Below are positions 61,459-64,000 of a DNA stretch of 64,000 bases, piece after piece. This DNA is from Naumannella halotolerans (lineage in GTDB: Bacteria; Actinomycetota; Actinomycetes; Propionibacteriales; Propionibacteriaceae): NCBI RefSeq assembly GCF_004364645.1, contig NZ_SOAW01000002.1:496001-560000 (forward strand), in the 5' to 3' direction. The translations under genes and the position numbers were made by a program. The notes below the pieces were generated by a model, which was given only the letters and a program-made list of their open reading frames with translations, was not told the origin of the DNA and did not search any database. The first letter of the stretch is position 1. Each line of letters starts with the position of its first letter.

Positions 61459-62430
61459 ATGCCAAGGGCCCGCAGGTACTGGATGGACCCTCAGAACTTC
61501 AATCGGGCAGGCAAGTCGCGCCGGTGGAACCAGATGAGCCGTGCCGAGCGCACGGCCTTCTACAAGAGGGCGTCAGTCAATCCGGAACTGCGTGCGCTGC
61601 ACCCCGAAGCGTTCCCGTTCTCCGATACCGTCGGGGCGACCAAGGCTGCAGAGATCGCGGGCGTCAGCCGGAAGACGATCTGGCAGTGGTGCAATCAGGG
61701 AAGGTTCGACGGTGCCCTCAGGACCGAAGACGGGGACTGGCGCATCCCGATCACCGAGGCGCGGCGTCTCGGTTCCGGCCGTCCGTCCCGAAAGCAGGCG
61801 CCGTCCAAAGCGCAGCCAAGGCGGATCATTTCAGAGGTCTGGGCGCCTCGGCACGGGATCACTGGAGACATCCGTCAGCAGTTGCTCGACCGCCACCAGG
61901 ACGCCCTGGCCGCCATGTGGCCGGGATGTTCTGTTCTCCGGACGGGGGCGGCTCTGAGCGTCGCCACACTCAACAGTCTTCAGGCCACAGTAGATGAGAT
62001 GCGTGTAGACATTGCCGACAACCCGGACCTTGATCGGCCGCCGCCGAACGAGCCCCGCACAAAGCGTTTGGGGGATCTCCTGAGTGAGTGGGAGGAGATG
62101 ATCGTGGAGTGGTCGAGGCTCCGTTCATTGGTGGCGGCGGACATCTATCGCCGATACGGCGAGTATCCCGGAATCTCCAACAAGGGCTGCAGGTCAAAGA
62201 GTGGACGGTTCGACGCGCCATGGCTGGTCTCGGACTTCGATCGCACCCTCGAGGAGCCTTCAGTGCCGTCAATGTCTTCTGATACGTCTCGGCACGAGGA
62301 CTGGCACACAACTCTGTTGATCTTGTGCAGCCCGTTCACGGTGCTCGCCGATCCCGCCAAGGCTGTCGGCATCTTCCTTGACTACGAATCAGACGTCATC
62401 TGCGACGACGCAGCGAACAACGCACTCTGA
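61459..62430 (+). CDS. Helix-turn-helix protein of unknown function in integrated element
   Basis: 323 residues. Residues ~53-98 form an excisionase-like helix-turn-helix: TKAAEIAGVSRKTIWQWCNQ, TEDGDWRIPITEARRL. The rest is mainly helical, with a proline break (LDRPPPNEPRTKRLGDLLSE) and no known domain. The ATG at 61459 is 1 nt after the previous stop. A DNA-binding control or replication/partition role is possible. No homologue comes to mind. Confidence 0.6.
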   Translation: MPRARRYWMDPQNFNRAGKSRRWNQMSRAERTAFYKRASVNPELRALHPEAFPFSDTVGATKAAEIAGVSRKTIWQWCNQGRFDGALRTEDGDWRIPITEARRLGSGRPSRKQAPSKAQPRRIISEVWAPRHGITGDIRQQLLDRHQDALAAMWPGCSVLRTGAALSVATLNSLQATVDEMRVDIADNPDLDRPPPNEPRTKRLGDLLSEWEEMIVEWSRLRSLVAADIYRRYGEYPGISNKGCRSKSGRFDAPWLVSDFDRTLEEPSVPSMSSDTSRHEDWHTTLLILCSPFTVLADPAKAVGIFLDYESDVICDDAANNAL

Positions 62431-62734
62431 ATGCCTGCTCGCTCACGGGTACCTTCCAGCGGGCCCGGCGGCCGAAAGATGGGTAACGCGTCTCCAGAGC
62501 CCTTGGAGCAAGGATCAACTGGGCCTGTGGTGCCGCGACCTATCAACAAAGAAGGTCGCGTTCGCACGAAAACGCCGACCGCTGAACGTGTGCGCGGGCG
62601 AGTGGTGGTCAGGTCTCGCCTGTCCAGGCGACTCGTCTCTCGCTCTGTACGCGTTCAGAATCCCTCAGCGGCGATCTGACGCCATCGCGCCCCCTCGACG
62701 ACGAACTAATAGAAGCTCGACTTCTGCGGCGCGC
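62431..62734. other. Intergenic region of the integrated element
   Basis: About 300 bp. Several short open frames overlap here but none shows coding character or a ribosome site. No RNA or repeat is recognised. Confidence 0.4.
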
Positions 62735-63694
62735 TCAGGGCGTCTCAGCGCTCTCGGTGAGATGGTCGAACCCGCGGGTCATCAGTCCGACCGCACCATC
62801 AAGAAGTTCCTGGGCCTCATCCATCCCTACCTTGATCGACTTCAGGCCGATGTATGAGTCGGTGTAGCCCTTCACCCATCTTCTCGGCACTCCGCGTGCG
62901 TCGGCAGCCTCGATCTTGGATCGCACTCGGATCAGGTCAGCCCTCAGGGGAGCGGCCGACTGATCGAATGCCACTCCCGCGGACTTCGCCGAGCCTTCCC
63001 AGAACGGCCCGAGCACCTCGAGGATGTCCAGCCAATCCTCCGGGGCGTCCCGATCTCCTGTGAGGTCGTTCGGGCCGACTACTACGCCCATGGTGAACTG
63101 GCACCGGTGGTCGAGCGGGTTCCGACTCCCCTCGAGCTGGCCGATGATGTGTCGTCCACCATCCATCACCGGAGACTGGACCAGGATTGACGGCCGTCCG
63201 CCATTCGTTCCCATCCTGTCGATGGACCAGCCAGAGGGAACGGAGGGCAGGTTGAGCGGCGCGAAGCGCCTCCGGACCTGACGGTTGCTGTCGTTCACTG
63301 CCTTGATGTCGGATGCGAGGAGCCTGGAATTCTCGAAGAGATCCAAGACAGAACTCCAGGTCAGTACAGGAATCAGCCCTTCAACCGGCTTCGCATCGAT
63401 GGCCTCGTCAACCAAGAGGATGAGCGCGTCGAAGTGCTCCATCTCTCGCAGGATCTGCGTCTCAGTGATCTCGTGATCGAGCTTCGCCTCGATGCCAACC
63501 CTGGCGTCCATGTAGGAGAGCACCACGTCAGTGCTGGCCCTGCCGCGATCCTCGAGCGTGATCCCGTGCAGCTCACCGAGCTGCCGGCCCAGCAGTCCTT
63601 CGATCAGCTTGGTCATCGGCGCCGGGGCGAACCGGATCTCTGCCGCCAGCGCCCTGACAGCCATCGGTTCTGTGGTGAAGATGTGTGCGTCCAT
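62735..63694 (-). CDS. Putative PD-(D/E)XK nuclease-fold protein of integrated element
   Basis: 319 residues, soluble. Residues ~55-90 show a nuclease-like arrangement: an aspartate in STDVVLSYMDARVG followed by IEAKLDHEITETQI, where Glu-x-Lys plus the preceding Asp fits the PD-(D/E)XK core. The C-terminal 200 residues (GMDEAQELLDGAVGLMTRG and before) are unrecognised. The ATG at 63694 has AGGAGGAG just upstream, a strong start. It could be a defence or element-encoded restriction nuclease, but the motif alone is weak evidence. Confidence 0.6.
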   Translation of the reverse strand: MDAHIFTTEPMAVRALAAEIRFAPAPMTKLIEGLLGRQLGELHGITLEDRGRASTDVVLSYMDARVGIEAKLDHEITETQILREMEHFDALILLVDEAIDAKPVEGLIPVLTWSSVLDLFENSRLLASDIKAVNDSNRQVRRRFAPLNLPSVPSGWSIDRMGTNGGRPSILVQSPVMDGGRHIIGQLEGSRNPLDHRCQFTMGVVVGPNDLTGDRDAPEDWLDILEVLGPFWEGSAKSAGVAFDQSAAPLRADLIRVRSKIEAADARGVPRRWVKGYTDSYIGLKSIKVGMDEAQELLDGAVGLMTRGFDHLTESAETP

Positions 63695-63823
63695 CGCTCC
63701 TCCTGAGGCTATTGGAGCACACCGCACCGACAGGAGTCATAGCTTCCCGGCGGGCGCCGGATCGACACTGGGGTGCGGAGCACCGAAGTGCTGAGCTTGG
63801 ACGTTTCTCTGTGGGGCGACGAG

Positions 63824-64000
63824 TCAGAAGGATTCCAGATCGCAGTCAGACCTTGATCTTGAGAGGGCCATCAGGAGGGCGTTACCCTCGGACCGGTACA
63901 GGTTTCTCTGGATCCGCTCCAGATGATCAACATCGCATACCGGCTGGCGCACTTCGCAGCCTTGGTGTCGGTGCACATTCCCAGTACTGCCACCGTCCCG
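63824..64000 (-). CDS. Possible truncated gene at right edge
   Basis: An open frame enters from the right edge and ends at 63824. The visible end (CDVDHLERIQRNLYRSEGNA, LLMALSRSRSDCDLESF) looks protein-like but is only 58 residues. Too short to identify. Confidence 0.3.
   Translation of the reverse strand, partial: RDGGSTGNVHRHQGCEVRQPVCDVDHLERIQRNLYRSEGNALLMALSRSRSDCDLESF

Noticed and set aside
62378-62857. A 159-residue plus-strand frame between the element genes
   Set aside because: It starts inside the preceding gene, ends inside the opposite-strand nuclease-like gene, and lacks any recognisable domain or start signal.

Overview
The window is high-GC chromosomal DNA from an actinobacterium. 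An adjacent mycothiol pair (mshA and mshB), a polyphosphate glucokinase, a mycobacterial-type FadE5 acyl-CoA dehydrogenase, a lysine/alanine-rich histone-like protein, an LAXTG-type surface anchor and many leaderless promoters all fit Actinomycetota. A member of the Propionibacteriales is my best guess, but genus and species cannot be read from this sequence alone. Most of the window is ordinary core and metabolic gene content. Two accessory blocks stand out: 20.4-25.6 kb and 59.5-64.0 kb.

Layout. 1-12 kb: fadE5-like gene (cut by the left edge) behind a palindromic operator, PrsW-type protease, a nucleophile-less alpha/beta hydrolase, glutaminase-STAS, a membrane molybdopterin oxidoreductase, a P450, a large sortase-anchored phytase/esterase-like protein, a Rieske protein and a secreted SH3 protein. 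12-20.3 kb: a 47-residue small gene, divergent dgt/pgi, an MFS gene, then the overlapping mshA-mshB-LigD-polymerase-like operon. 20.4-25.6 kb: an IS3 remnant followed by a decayed array of RHS-type toxin tips and immunity genes. It holds a DUF6188-like gene, an HNH-like tip with a DUF4265-like gene, an Ntox44-like tip with a membrane-anchored four-Cys protein, a complete KptA RNA 2'-phosphotransferase with a paralogue of that protein, and a third immunity fragment, all tied together by direct repeats. 25.6-46.2 kb: WYL regulator, YdcF protein, an IdeR-boxed siderophore operon whose binding protein is frameshifted, aldo-keto reductase, photolyase, lactate dehydrogenase, KDPG aldolase, ABC-F protein, two MFS exporters, histone-like protein, LLM oxidoreductase, F420-type reductase, argS and a broken AraC regulator. 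46.2-59.4 kb: an 8-bp minisatellite, an MFS exporter, a repeat-rich 1-kb gap, a kinase, the NrtR/nadABC NAD cluster, ppgK, two PH-domain membrane proteins, a DUF1707 protein, an XRE regulator and an ICMT-like methyltransferase.

59.5-64.0 kb is the left end of an integrated element. tRNA-Gly(CCC) is abutted by a frameshifted tyrosine integrase and an excisionase. Cargo follows: two unknown proteins, one with a helix-turn-helix, and a protein with a PD-(D/E)XK-like motif. The other attachment site lies beyond the right edge.

Two genome-scale signals recur. First, many genes have a TAnnnT hexamer 5-8 nt before the start codon, the signature of leaderless transcription; this helped choose starts. 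Second, an unannotated ~65-bp hairpin repeat occurs at least five times in two non-coding gaps, in opposite orientation at the two loci.
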